Source: Alkalidesulfovibrio alkalitolerans DSM 16529
Lineage (GTDB): Bacteria; Desulfobacterota; Desulfovibrionia; Desulfovibrionales; Desulfovibrionaceae
Direction: 5' to 3'
Length of the DNA stretch: 64,000 nt
Assembly (NCBI RefSeq): GCF_000422245.1
Contig: NZ_ATHI01000031.1
Coordinates: 1-64,000 of the forward strand
Part shown: piece after piece, positions 25,979-34,956 of the stretch
Position numbering within the stretch: the first letter of the stretch is position 1
Layout of the letters: each line of letters starts with the position of its first letter
Position numbers and translations under genes: made by a program
Notes under the pieces: model-generated
What the model was told of the DNA's origin: nothing
Seen by the model: only the letters and a program-made list of their open reading frames with translations
Databases searched by the model: none

Positions 25979-27205
25979 ATGAGCACCGAACTCTTCATCG
26001 CCCTGCGCTATCTCTTTTCGCTGCGCAGACAGGCCTTCATCTCGCTCATCAGCCTGTTCGCGGTGCTGGGCGTGTGCCTCGGCGTGGCCTCGCTGATCGT
26101 GGTCATGGGGGTCATGAACGGCTTTTCGCACGACCTGCGCGAGAAGATTCTCGGCGTCAACGCCCACATCATCGTCAGGAGCTTCGCCAACACCATCCCC
26201 GAGTATCGTGAACTGGCCGAGCGTCTGGCCGTGACGCCCGGCGTCAAGACCGTGTCGCCCTTCGTCTATTCCGAGGTCATGCTCTCGTCCGACAGGGGCG
26301 TGAAGGGCATTGTGCTGCGCGGGATCGACCCGGCCACGGCGGGCGAGGCGCTAAGCCTCGAACGTGACATGATCGCGGGCTCCCTGGCCGAACTGGATGC
26401 CGAGGGGGCCTTGCCCGGCGTGATCGTGGGGCGGCAGTTGGCCGAGAACCTGGGGCTTCACGTGGGCGCGCGGGTGAATCTGCTGTCGCCCATGGGCGAG
26501 CGGTCGGCCGCGGGCTTCACGCCCAAGGTCAAGTTTTTCACCGTGGCGGGCATCTTCCGCACGGGCATGTTCGAGTACGACTCCTCGCTCGGCTACGTCT
26601 CCATGAATTCGGCTCAGCAGTTGCTGGGCTTCGACGGCGATCTGGCCACCGGCATCGAGGTGCGGCTGCACGATCTGGAGCGCGCCCCGGCCGTCAACGA
26701 GGCCATCCGCAAGACGCTCGGCTATCCGTTTTACAGCCACACCTGGATGGAGATGTACGGCAACCTGTTCGCGGCCATGCAGCTCGAGAAGACCGCCATG
26801 TTCATCATCCTGGCCCTGATCATCCTCGTGGGCTCCTTCAGTATCGTCACGACCCTGGTCATGCTGGTGATGAAGAAGACCCGGGACATCGCCGTGCTCA
26901 TGTCCTTGGGCATGGGCGCGGAGAGCATCCGCAAGATATTCCGACTGCAGGGCACGATCATCGGCGCAGCGGGCACGGCGCTCGGTTTCGCGCTGGGCAT
27001 TCCGGCGGCTCTCTTGCTTCGTCGCTATCAGTTCATCGACCTGCCCAAGAACGTCTATCCCGTGGACACGCTGCCGGTGCGCCTCGAAGCTTTCGATCTC
27101 ACACTCATCGGCGTGGCTTCGTTCCTCCTGTGTTTCCTCGCGACCATCTATCCGGCCCGAAAGGCGGCCTCCATGAACCCGGTCGAGGCGCTGCGCTATG
27201 AATGA
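25979..27205 (+). CDS. lolC: Lipoprotein-releasing ABC permease LolC/E
   Basis: 408 residues of the FtsX-like family: N-terminal membrane helix (about 20-45, ISLISLFAVLGVCLGVASLIVVMG), a large periplasmic domain (about 50-270), then three helices, ending in the typical MNPVEALRYE. With LolD it extracts outer-membrane lipoproteins from the inner membrane and hands them to LolA. A single LolC/E gene is present, so the transporter may be a homodimer (LolF-type use cannot be excluded). Its stop overlaps the lolD start by 8 bp. Confidence 0.92.
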   Translation: MSTELFIALRYLFSLRRQAFISLISLFAVLGVCLGVASLIVVMGVMNGFSHDLREKILGVNAHIIVRSFANTIPEYRELAERLAVTPGVKTVSPFVYSEVMLSSDRGVKGIVLRGIDPATAGEALSLERDMIAGSLAELDAEGALPGVIVGRQLAENLGLHVGARVNLLSPMGERSAAGFTPKVKFFTVAGIFRTGMFEYDSSLGYVSMNSAQQLLGFDGDLATGIEVRLHDLERAPAVNEAIRKTLGYPFYSHTWMEMYGNLFAAMQLEKTAMFIILALIILVGSFSIVTTLVMLVMKKTRDIAVLMSLGMGAESIRKIFRLQGTIIGAAGTALGFALGIPAALLLRRYQFIDLPKNVYPVDTLPVRLEAFDLTLIGVASFLLCFLATIYPARKAASMNPVEALRYE

Positions 27206-27896
27206 CGCATACGTCTACGAACTGAGCGGGGTGGCCAAGGAATTCGCCGGCCCGGCGGAAAAGGTCCGTGTTTTGAGGAACGTGGAGCTTCGGATCGCAA
27301 GAGGCGAGGCCGTGGCCATTATCGGGGCCTCGGGGTCGGGCAAAACGACACTCTTGCATCTTTTGGGAACTCTCGATACCCCTTCGCAGGGAACGATACG
27401 CTTCGAGGGGACGGACCTCGTCTCTCTCGGCGCAACTCAAAGGGCGCGTTTCCGCAACCGGGAATTGGGGTTCGTGTTTCAACAGCATCATCTATTGCCG
27501 GAGTTCACGACGCTCGAGAACGTGGCCATGCCCGGCCTGATCGCCGGGATGCCCCGCAAGGAGGCGTACGCCCGGGCGCTCGACGCGCTCGCGCGCGTGT
27601 CCTTGGCCGAACGCGCTGGATTCGACGTGACCACGCTTTCCGGCGGCGAACGGCAGCGCGCGGCCATCGCGCGGGCGATCCTGCTCGGTCCCAGGGTGCT
27701 GCTGGCCGACGAGCCCACGGGCAGCCTCGACGAAGAGACCGGCCGTCAGGTCGGTGACGTGCTTTTGCAATTGAACCGCGATCTGGAGATGACCCTGGTC
27801 GTCGTCACGCACAATCTGGAATTGGCCCGCAAAATGGACAGGCAACTGGAACTGCACTCCGGAGAGCTCTATGCCCACACCATGTGCCACGCTTAG
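27198..27896 (+). CDS. lolD: Lipoprotein-releasing ABC ATPase LolD
   Basis: 232 residues. Walker A GASGSGKTT, Q-loop QQHHLLPEFTTLENV, signature LSGGERQRAAIARA, Walker B LLADEPTGSLD and switch His in VVTHN. Energises lipoprotein release with LolC. It overlaps lolC by 8 bp and bamA by 26 bp, a compact translationally coupled arrangement. Confidence 0.95.
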   Translation: MNDAYVYELSGVAKEFAGPAEKVRVLRNVELRIARGEAVAIIGASGSGKTTLLHLLGTLDTPSQGTIRFEGTDLVSLGATQRARFRNRELGFVFQQHHLLPEFTTLENVAMPGLIAGMPRKEAYARALDALARVSLAERAGFDVTTLSGGERQRAAIARAILLGPRVLLADEPTGSLDEETGRQVGDVLLQLNRDLEMTLVVVTHNLELARKMDRQLELHSGELYAHTMCHA

Positions 27897-30594
27897 CCGA
27901 GCCTGTCGGCTTTTCGCCGTGCTGCTTTTCTTCACGGCCCTCGTCTGCCCCGGGGCTGCCCAGGCGCAGGCTACGAGGATTCTGGTTCTGCCCTTCGAGG
28001 TCAACGCCGGGCCGGAACTGGGATACCTCCGTGAGAGCCTGCAGGGGTTGCTGGCTGAAAAGCTTCGCGATCAGGGGCTGGACGTCGTTCCTGCCGAGGA
28101 GGCCAAGGCTCTCGTCGAGCAGCGCAAGGTCACGCGTATCGACACGGCCTCAGCCCGTGAACTGACGCTGCTGGCCAAGGCGCAAAACGCGATTTACGGA
28201 TCGTTCACTCAGGTCGGCGAGGCCATCAGTCTGGACGCCCGTCTCGTGGATGGTTTCGGCCTCAAGCCCGACCGGAACATCTATGTCGCCAAGGATGGGC
28301 TCATCAGCATTCTTCCCGCCGTGGAGGAGGTCGCCCGCTCCGTGCGCATGGAACTCATGAGCACGGACGTCGTTTCCCAGGTTTCCGTCGAGGGGCTTCG
28401 GTTCCTTGATCCCGATATCGTCCTCATGCGCGTCAGGATGCAAAAGGGCGAAGTCTTCAGCCCGGAAGTCGCCAACCAGGACCTGCGCGAAATCTTCAAT
28501 CTCGGATACTTCGAGGACGTCCGTGTGGAATCGCGCGACACCCCCGAAGGCAAGCACGTCGTCTTCGTGGTCGAAGAGAAGCCCCGCGTGGCAGCCATTT
28601 CCCTGTACGGCGTGGACGAACTCAAAGAGGACGACATCCTCGCGGTCATGAACACCAAGACCGGATCGGTGGTCAACCTGCGGATCCTGTCCGACGACCT
28701 GAACAAGATCAGGTCGCTCTATCGCGACAAAGGCTACTATCTGGCCGAGGTCTCCTATCGTTTCGACCAGACAGACAGGGGCACCGCCCGCCTCATCCTG
28801 GACATCAAGGAAGGCAACAAGCTCTACATCCGCGACATTTCCATCCGTGGAGCCAACCAGATCAGCGAAAGCTCCCTGAAGAGCGAACTCGCCTTGTCGG
28901 AGCGCGGCTTCTTTTCCTTCATCACCGGCTCGGGCATCCTCAAGGAGGACATGCTCGAGCGCGATGCCGCCGTCATCGAAGCCTACTATGCCAACAGGGG
29001 CTTCATGGACGCCAAGGTTTCGCCCCCGGAGGTAGACTACCGCGACGACGGCATCCACATCTTGTTCACTGTCGAAGAGGGAGCCCGCTATAGGGTTTCC
29101 GGCGTGGATATCCGCGGCGATCTCGTGGAATCCCAGGACGACTTGTTCAAGATCACCAAGCTGGATGACATCGCGGCCGCCAACGACTTCCTCGACAGGT
29201 CCATCGTCAGGGACGACGTGCATCGACTCTCTGAGCACTATGCGGAACTCGGCTACGCCTTTGCCAACGTCGACGTCCGGTTCAACGAGGACCGTGAACG
29301 CCAGACGGTCAGCATCGTGTACATCATTTCCAAACGCCAGAAGGTGTACATCCGGCGCGTGCTGGTCGAGGGCAACACCTCCACCCGCGACAATGTCATC
29401 CGGCGTGAACTTCTGTTGGGCGACGGCGACAGATTCAGCGGCAGGCGCATCTCGCGCTCGTCGGAGCGTCTGAACAAGCTCGGATACTTCAATGCCGTGG
29501 ACATCGAGACGGTGCCCACCGGCGATCCCACGCAGATGGACCTCAAAGTCAAGGTTGAGGAGCGGCCCACGGGCACGATCAGCGCGGGCGTGGGATATTC
29601 GAGCCTCAACAGGTTCTTCGTGGGCGGCCAGATTCAGGAGCGAAACCTGTTCGGTCGGGGCTACATCCTGGCGCTGGCAGGCCAGATCGGTGGCGTGAGC
29701 ACGGATTCGAGCCTCTTGTTTGTCAATCCGAGCATCTACGACACCAAGTTCAGCTGGTCCACGAGCGTCTACTGGCAGACGTACGACTACACCGACTACG
29801 AGAAGAAGACCATCGGCGGCCGGACTGCCCTGGGCTATCCTCTGGGCGAATACACCACGTTTGAGGCGGGATATTCACTCGAACGATTCGACATCCGCGA
29901 CGTGGATGACAAATCCGCGCGCCTCATCAGGGATTTCAAGGGCGTGAACTGGTCGAGCACCGTCGATGTGGGCGCAACGCGCGACACTACGGACGACAAC
30001 TTCATGCCCACGCGCGGCACGGTGAACAGGGTGGATGTCTATTACAGCGGAGGACCCTTAGGCGGCACCACGGACTACATCAAGTATACCTACAGCAGCC
30101 ATTGGTTCCAGTCGCTCATGTGGGACACCGTCTTTCACGTGCACGGCATGGCCGGCTACGTCTCCAAAAACTACGGTAACAACGAGATTCCGCCCTGGGT
30201 GCGTTTCTACCTGGGCGGCATCGACGACGTGCGCGGCTACGATGGCTCGCGCATCTCCCCTTCCGATGCCGCCACCGGCGATCGCATCGGCGGCAACAAG
30301 ATGTTCTTCATGAATCTCGAATATCTTTTCCCCATCTCGCAATCCAACAGCATTTGGGGAGTGACCTTCTTCGATGCGGGTAATGCCTGGGACGACGACC
30401 AGCCGTATTTCAAGGATACCCGGCAACGAGACGGAAGCTCGCTGCCGTTCGGTCTCTACAAGAGTGTCGGTCTCGGCATCCGCTGGAATTCCCCATTCGG
30501 ACCGATCCGTCTGGAGTACGGTTATCCGCTTGACAAGCTGCGCAACAGCTCTGATAGCGGCAAGTTTGAATTCAAGATCGGTGGCGCCTTCTAG
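27871..30594 (+). CDS. bamA: Outer-membrane assembly factor BamA with extra N-terminal domain
   Basis: 907 residues, about 100 longer than E. coli BamA. A Sec signal peptide (cleavage near AQAQA, residue 32) is followed by an extra domain of ~120 residues beginning TRILVLPFEVNA, reminiscent of the N-terminal alpha/beta domain of TolB-like proteins. Five POTRA domains follow (about 170-530), and a 16-strand barrel whose C-terminal Omp85 region contains the VRGYDGSRISP loop (the VRGF/Y lid-lock motif) and ends in FKIGGAF with a terminal Phe. Inserts beta-barrel proteins in the outer membrane. It heads the skp-lpxD-fabZ-lpxA run. Confidence 0.93.
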   Translation: MPTPCATLSRACRLFAVLLFFTALVCPGAAQAQATRILVLPFEVNAGPELGYLRESLQGLLAEKLRDQGLDVVPAEEAKALVEQRKVTRIDTASARELTLLAKAQNAIYGSFTQVGEAISLDARLVDGFGLKPDRNIYVAKDGLISILPAVEEVARSVRMELMSTDVVSQVSVEGLRFLDPDIVLMRVRMQKGEVFSPEVANQDLREIFNLGYFEDVRVESRDTPEGKHVVFVVEEKPRVAAISLYGVDELKEDDILAVMNTKTGSVVNLRILSDDLNKIRSLYRDKGYYLAEVSYRFDQTDRGTARLILDIKEGNKLYIRDISIRGANQISESSLKSELALSERGFFSFITGSGILKEDMLERDAAVIEAYYANRGFMDAKVSPPEVDYRDDGIHILFTVEEGARYRVSGVDIRGDLVESQDDLFKITKLDDIAAANDFLDRSIVRDDVHRLSEHYAELGYAFANVDVRFNEDRERQTVSIVYIISKRQKVYIRRVLVEGNTSTRDNVIRRELLLGDGDRFSGRRISRSSERLNKLGYFNAVDIETVPTGDPTQMDLKVKVEERPTGTISAGVGYSSLNRFFVGGQIQERNLFGRGYILALAGQIGGVSTDSSLLFVNPSIYDTKFSWSTSVYWQTYDYTDYEKKTIGGRTALGYPLGEYTTFEAGYSLERFDIRDVDDKSARLIRDFKGVNWSSTVDVGATRDTTDDNFMPTRGTVNRVDVYYSGGPLGGTTDYIKYTYSSHWFQSLMWDTVFHVHGMAGYVSKNYGNNEIPPWVRFYLGGIDDVRGYDGSRISPSDAATGDRIGGNKMFFMNLEYLFPISQSNSIWGVTFFDAGNAWDDDQPYFKDTRQRDGSSLPFGLYKSVGLGIRWNSPFGPIRLEYGYPLDKLRNSSDSGKFEFKIGGAF

Positions 30595-30624
30595 GCGTCC
30601 CGGCGTACATGCAAGGAGTATCCG

Positions 30625-31158
30625 ATGCGTAAGATGATCATGGGTTTCGCCCTACTTCTGTCTCTGGCTGTCTGTGCACCAGCCTTCGCCGCCGACCTCA
30701 AGATCGGCGTCATGAACCTGCAACGGGTGGTTGAGGAATCGCAGGCAGGTTTGGAGGTGCAAAAGAATCTCAGGGCCAAGTTTGAGAAAATGAACACCGA
30801 CGTGGAAAAGCAGAAGACCGAGATCGAGCGCATGCGCGAGGAGATGGACCGCCAGGGCATGGCGCTTTCACCCGAGGCCATGCAGGACAAGGAACTGGCA
30901 TTCAAGCGCCGGGTTCGCGACTATCAGGACATGGTCATGGCCTACCAGCGCAAGCTCAAGTCCGAGGAGGAACAAGCCACCGGCCCGGTTCTCGATCTGC
31001 TCGCCAAGGTGGTCGAGGACTACGCGAAGCGCAACAGCTACAGCCTTATCCTGGACACCGCCGGGCAGTTCAATAACGTTCTCTACAACGATGCTTCCGT
31101 GGACGTGAGTCAGGACATCATCAACGAGTTGAACAAGGCCTGGGCCGCCAAGAAGTAG
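30625..31158 (+). CDS. skp: Periplasmic chaperone Skp/OmpH
   Basis: 177 residues. The Sec signal peptide is cleaved after AFA (residue 22). The mature protein begins [13 protein letters not shown] and is a long charged coiled coil (about 45-130), as in the tentacles of Skp. Holds unfolded outer-membrane proteins for BamA. It lies 30 bp after bamA with an AAGGAG ribosome-binding site. Confidence 0.93.
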   Translation: MRKMIMGFALLLSLAVCAPAFAADLKIGVMNLQRVVEESQAGLEVQKNLRAKFEKMNTDVEKQKTEIERMREEMDRQGMALSPEAMQDKELAFKRRVRDYQDMVMAYQRKLKSEEEQATGPVLDLLAKVVEDYAKRNSYSLILDTAGQFNNVLYNDASVDVSQDIINELNKAWAAKK

Positions 31159-31165
31159 CCGTTCG

Positions 31166-32206
31166 ATGCGTATCCTGCTGTCCGAACTGGCTAGGCGTTT
31201 TTCGCTCGAACTCGTCGGGGACGACCGCGAGGTCTTCGGGGTCAACACCCTGGAGGCCGCGGGCCCCGGCGAGTTGAGCTTTCTGGCCAACCCGAAGTAC
31301 GCCGACCGTCTTGCCACCACCAAGGCCGAGGCGGTCATCGTGTCGAAACGCCATGCGGGGGTCGTTCCCAGGGCGCTCGTTTCGGACAACCCTTATCTGA
31401 GTCTGGCCCGTATCGCCACGCTCTTCGCTCCGGAACAGGGGTTCATTCCGCCGGGCGTTCACCCACTCGCTTTCGTGCACGACGACGCCATCGTCGCGGG
31501 CGACGCCTCGATCCATCCCTTCGCCGTGGTCGGGCCGCGCTCGGTGATCGGCGCCAAGGCGCGGCTTTTCCCGCACGTGTATGTGGGCGAGGACTGCGTG
31601 GTGGGCGAAGGCTGCACGCTGTACCCAGGTGTTACGCTCATGTCTGGGGTGCGCCTTGGCAAGGGCGTGACCTGCCATCCGGGTGCCGTGCTCGGCTCCG
31701 ACGGCTTCGGTTTCGCCCAAGGGCCGGAGGGACTGGTCAAGGTGCCGCAGATCGGCCCCGTGGTCGTCGGCGACGGCGTGGAGATCGGGGCCAACACCAC
31801 CATCGACAGGGGGTCGCTTGGCACCACCGAGATCAGGTCTGGAGCCAAGGTGGACAATCTTTGCCAGGTGGCGCACAACGTACGCGTCGGAGAGCATTCG
31901 ATCCTCGTGGCCCAGGTGGGCGTCTCCGGCAGCACGAGCATCGGCCGTGGAGTCATTTTGGCCGGGCAGGCAGGCGTTGTGGGCCATTTGACGATAGGTG
32001 ACGGAGCCATGGTGGGCGCTCAGGCCGGGGTTGGGCAGGATTTGCCGCCTGGAGCCAGGGTCAGCGGCAGCCCTGCGTATGAGCACGGACTGTTCCTGCG
32101 CAACGCGGCGCTCATGCCCAAGCTCCCCGAGATGGCCAAGCGACTCAAGGCGCTCGAAAAGGAAATTTCCGCATTGAAGGAAGGATTGAAGAACGATGAC
32201 GCATGA
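31166..32206 (+). CDS. lpxD: UDP-3-O-(3-hydroxyacyl)glucosamine N-acyltransferase
   Basis: 346 residues. N-terminal uridine-binding domain (about 1-95, ending with the [14 protein letters not shown] segment), then a left-handed beta helix of hexapeptide repeats (about 100-300). The catalytic His lies in [13 protein letters not shown]. Transfers the second hydroxyacyl chain in lipid A synthesis from acyl-ACP. It is 7 bp after skp and overlaps fabZ by 11 bp. Confidence 0.95.
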   Translation: MRILLSELARRFSLELVGDDREVFGVNTLEAAGPGELSFLANPKYADRLATTKAEAVIVSKRHAGVVPRALVSDNPYLSLARIATLFAPEQGFIPPGVHPLAFVHDDAIVAGDASIHPFAVVGPRSVIGAKARLFPHVYVGEDCVVGEGCTLYPGVTLMSGVRLGKGVTCHPGAVLGSDGFGFAQGPEGLVKVPQIGPVVVGDGVEIGANTTIDRGSLGTTEIRSGAKVDNLCQVAHNVRVGEHSILVAQVGVSGSTSIGRGVILAGQAGVVGHLTIGDGAMVGAQAGVGQDLPPGARVSGSPAYEHGLFLRNAALMPKLPEMAKRLKALEKEISALKEGLKNDDA

Positions 32207-32660
32207 CGCTTCACGCCGTGTGGATGTCCGGCAGATCATGGAGTACATCCCCCACCGTTATCCCTTTCTGCTCGTGGACAGGGTCGTCGAGTACACGCCG
32301 GGCGAATCCCTGGTAGCCATCAAAAACGTGACCATCAACGAGCCTTTCTTCCAGGGGCATTTCCCCGGCCTGCCCGTGATGCCTGGCGTGCTGATGATCG
32401 AGGCGATGGCCCAGGCGGGCGGCGTCCTGGTCTTCAAGAGCTTCGACCTCGACCTGAACGGCAAGCTGTTCATGTTCACGGGAATCGACAAGGTCAAGTT
32501 CCGCCGTCCGGTCACCCCGGGCGACCAACTGGTGCTTCGCCTGAGCGACCTCAAACGCAAGTTCACGCTCTTCAAGATGCACGGCCAGGCCCTTGTCGAT
32601 GGCGAGGTCGCGGCCGAGGCCGATCTGTCCGCCGCGCTCGTCGAGTCGGGGGATATCTAG
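32196..32660 (+). CDS. fabZ: 3-hydroxyacyl-ACP dehydratase FabZ
   Basis: 154 residues. Hot-dog fold with the catalytic His in [12 protein letters not shown] and the Glu helix in [23 protein letters not shown]. Dehydrates hydroxyacyl-ACP in fatty acid synthesis and competes with LpxA/LpxD for the shared substrate, which explains its location. Overlaps lpxD by 11 bp and the lpxA GTG by 1 bp. Confidence 0.96.
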   Translation: MTHDASRRVDVRQIMEYIPHRYPFLLVDRVVEYTPGESLVAIKNVTINEPFFQGHFPGLPVMPGVLMIEAMAQAGGVLVFKSFDLDLNGKLFMFTGIDKVKFRRPVTPGDQLVLRLSDLKRKFTLFKMHGQALVDGEVAAEADLSAALVESGDI

Positions 32661-33499
32661 TGGCGAACTCCATCGACAAAACCGCCATGGTGCATCCCGG
32701 TGCGCGCCTGGGCAAGGACGTGCGCATCGGCCCCTGCTGCGTGGTCGAGGACAACGTCACGCTGGGCGACGGCACGGTTCTCGACGCCTTTGCCCAAGTC
32801 AAGTCATTTTCGCGACTGGGCGCGAACAACCACGTCCATTCCTACGCCATTATCGGCGGCACGCCGCAGCATCTCGGTTTCAAGGGCGAGGAGACGTGGG
32901 TGGAGATGGGCGACCGCAACGTGGTGCGCGAGTTCGCCACCGTCCATCGCGGCACGGTCCAGGGGATCGGCAAGACCGTCGTGGGCTCCGGCTGCATGCT
33001 CATGGCCTACGTTCATGTGGCGCACGACTGCGTGCTCGGCGACGGCGTGATCATGGCCAACGCCTCCAGTCTGGCAGGCCACGTGGAGATAGGAAGCCAC
33101 GCCATCGTCAGCGGCATGAGCGGCGTGCATCAGTTCGTGCGCATCGGCGAGTTCGCCTTCCTGGGCGCCATGGGCGGCTTCGGTCAGGACGTGCCGCCCT
33201 TCACCATCGCCACGGGCGTGCGCGCCAAACTGCACGGCCTGAACACCATCGGCCTCAGGCGTGGCGGCATGGACCGTGAGACGATCATGGCCCTCAAGCG
33301 CGCCTACCAGATGATCTTCCGCTCGGAGATGATCCGCGAGGAGGCGCTGGCCGAAGTCAAGACGCACCTCGGTCATTTTCCGCAGGTCGCCCGCCTCGTG
33401 GAATTCATCGCCTCCAGCACGCGCGGCGTGACTCCCGCCTCCACCACCAACGGCAACGGCGGTGTGAACCTGGTCGGCGGAGCGGGCGGCGAGGAATAG
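32660..33499 (+). CDS. lpxA: UDP-N-acetylglucosamine O-acyltransferase
   Basis: 279 residues starting with GTG that overlaps the fabZ stop by one base. Hexapeptide beta-helix (about 5-185) with the catalytic His region YVHVAHDCVLGDGV, then the helical C-terminus. First step of lipid A synthesis. A Gly/Asn/Thr-rich tail (last ~30 residues) is an addition relative to the ~262-residue family norm. Confidence 0.95.
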   Translation: MANSIDKTAMVHPGARLGKDVRIGPCCVVEDNVTLGDGTVLDAFAQVKSFSRLGANNHVHSYAIIGGTPQHLGFKGEETWVEMGDRNVVREFATVHRGTVQGIGKTVVGSGCMLMAYVHVAHDCVLGDGVIMANASSLAGHVEIGSHAIVSGMSGVHQFVRIGEFAFLGAMGGFGQDVPPFTIATGVRAKLHGLNTIGLRRGGMDRETIMALKRAYQMIFRSEMIREEALAEVKTHLGHFPQVARLVEFIASSTRGVTPASTTNGNGGVNLVGGAGGEE

Positions 33500-33513
33500 G
33501 CAGGAAGTTTCGG

Positions 33514-34350
33514 GTGCGCATGGCGGATACAGTCGGCATCATTGCGGGCGGGGGACAGTTCCCCATCCTGGTCGCCCGGGGGGTGCGCTCCTCGGGCGGT
33601 CGCGTCGTGGCCGTCGGGTTTCCGCGCAACACCAACCCAGGCGTCGCCGCCGAGGTGGACGCCTTTTGCGAGCTCAAGCTCGGCCAGCTCGGCAAGCTCA
33701 TCGACTTCTTCCGCACCCAGGGCGTATCCCGCGTGGTCATGGCCGGGACGATCAACAAGGCCCGTGCCTTGGACATCCGGCCCGACTGGCGCGCGGCCAA
33801 GGTGCTCGTGCGGCTTGTGGGCAAGGGCGACGACGCTTTACTCAGGGCCGTGGCCTCGGAACTGGAGAGCGAGGGCTTTCCCGTGGTCGGGCCGCACGAG
33901 GTGGCCCCGGAGCTTTTGACGCCTGCGGGCGTGCTCACCCGTCGCGCCCCCAGCGACGAGCAATGGGCCGACATCCGCTACGGCTGGCCACTGGCCAAGC
34001 GCATCGGCGAACTCGACATCGGGCAGACCATCGTGGTCAAGAAACAGGTGGTGGCGGCGGTCGAGGCCCTTGAGGGCACCGACGAGGCGGTCGCGCGCGG
34101 GCTTTCCCTTGCCGGTCCCGGCGCCGTCGTCGTCAAGATCTTCAAACCCGGCCAGGAAGAGCGCGTGGACATGCCTTCGGTGGGGCTTCGGACCATCGAA
34201 CTGATGGCTCGCCATGGTGCGGGTTGCCTGGCAGTGGAGGCGGGCAGGAGCCTCTTCTTCGATCGCGAGGGGGCTCTCGCCCTGGCTGATCGCGAAGGCG
34301 TGGCCGTGGTTGGCGTGGATTGCTCCGTGCTCGACGCCGGATTAGGTTGA
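33514..34350 (+). CDS. lpxI: UDP-2,3-diacylglucosamine pyrophosphohydrolase LpxI
   Basis: 278 residues. The family start TVGIIAGGGQFPILVARG and the C-terminal KIFKPGQEERVDMPSVGLRTIE are typical of LpxI (formerly DUF1009), which replaces LpxH in many bacteria and makes lipid X. AGGAAG precedes GTG at 33514; ATG at 33520 (second Met) is an equally possible start. Last gene of the lol-bam-lpx run. Confidence 0.93.
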   Translation: MRMADTVGIIAGGGQFPILVARGVRSSGGRVVAVGFPRNTNPGVAAEVDAFCELKLGQLGKLIDFFRTQGVSRVVMAGTINKARALDIRPDWRAAKVLVRLVGKGDDALLRAVASELESEGFPVVGPHEVAPELLTPAGVLTRRAPSDEQWADIRYGWPLAKRIGELDIGQTIVVKKQVVAAVEALEGTDEAVARGLSLAGPGAVVVKIFKPGQEERVDMPSVGLRTIELMARHGAGCLAVEAGRSLFFDREGALALADREGVAVVGVDCSVLDAGLG

Positions 34351-34400
34351 GAAAGCGTCATTTGCCGTGTTGTTGCGAGAAGCTCGATTCCTCGCGCCGC
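34346..34400. repeat. Half copy of the dispersed palindrome
   Basis: GAGAAAGCGTCATTTGCCGTGTTGTTGCGAGAA matches the left arm of copy 4 (GAGAAAGCCCCATCCGCCGTGTCGCTGCGAAAA); the right half is absent. It lies just after lpxI. Confidence 0.55.
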
Positions 34401-34427
34401 ATGGCAGCGTGGTGCGGGTGACGCCCA

Positions 34428-34808
34428 TTACAGCTGCAGTAGGTCCTTGGCGATGTGCAGGACCTTGTCCGGATCGAACGGCTTGGTCAGATACATGTGC
34501 GCCCCCGCCTCCAGCCCGTGCTTTCTGTCCGCCTCCTGCCCCTTGGCGGTGAGCAGCACGATTTTCACGCCGGCAAGATCGGGGTCGTCCTTGACGCGGC
34601 GGCAAACCTCGTAACCGTTCATCTTTGGCATCATGATATCCAGAAAGACGACCTGGGGCCGCTCGCGCGCCAGGATGTTCATCCCTTCGAGTCCGTCTCC
34701 GGCGGTAAGTATCTCGACTCCGTACTCGCCCTCAAGTTCCTCAAGGGTTTGTTCGAGCAGCATTCGTATATGTATCTCGTCGTCCACGACGAGAATCTTC
34801 CTGGTCAT
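34428..34808 (-). CDS. Single-domain (CheY-like) response regulator
   Basis: 126 residues, receiver domain only: VDDE acidic pocket, VVFLDIMMPKMNGYEV with the phospho-acceptor Asp near 56, LLTAKG (Thr) and LTKPFD (Lys). No output domain, so it acts by protein-protein contact. GGAGAGGG precedes the ATG. It is immediately downstream of a histidine kinase gene in the same direction, which is the likely partner. Confidence 0.9.
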   Translation of the reverse strand: MTRKILVVDDEIHIRMLLEQTLEELEGEYGVEILTAGDGLEGMNILARERPQVVFLDIMMPKMNGYEVCRRVKDDPDLAGVKIVLLTAKGQEADRKHGLEAGAHMYLTKPFDPDKVLHIAKDLLQL

Positions 34809-34956
34809 GGAGCCCTCTCCGGTTGTACGCCGGGCTGGCGGACGGCATGGTTCCGGCAAGTCCAGCCTCGTGTGTTCAAATCAATAATTATCTTACCTGT
34901 TTCCAGCCCGACGGTAAAGCGCCTGAACCTGGGTGTCTCATACGCAATGTCCCGGT

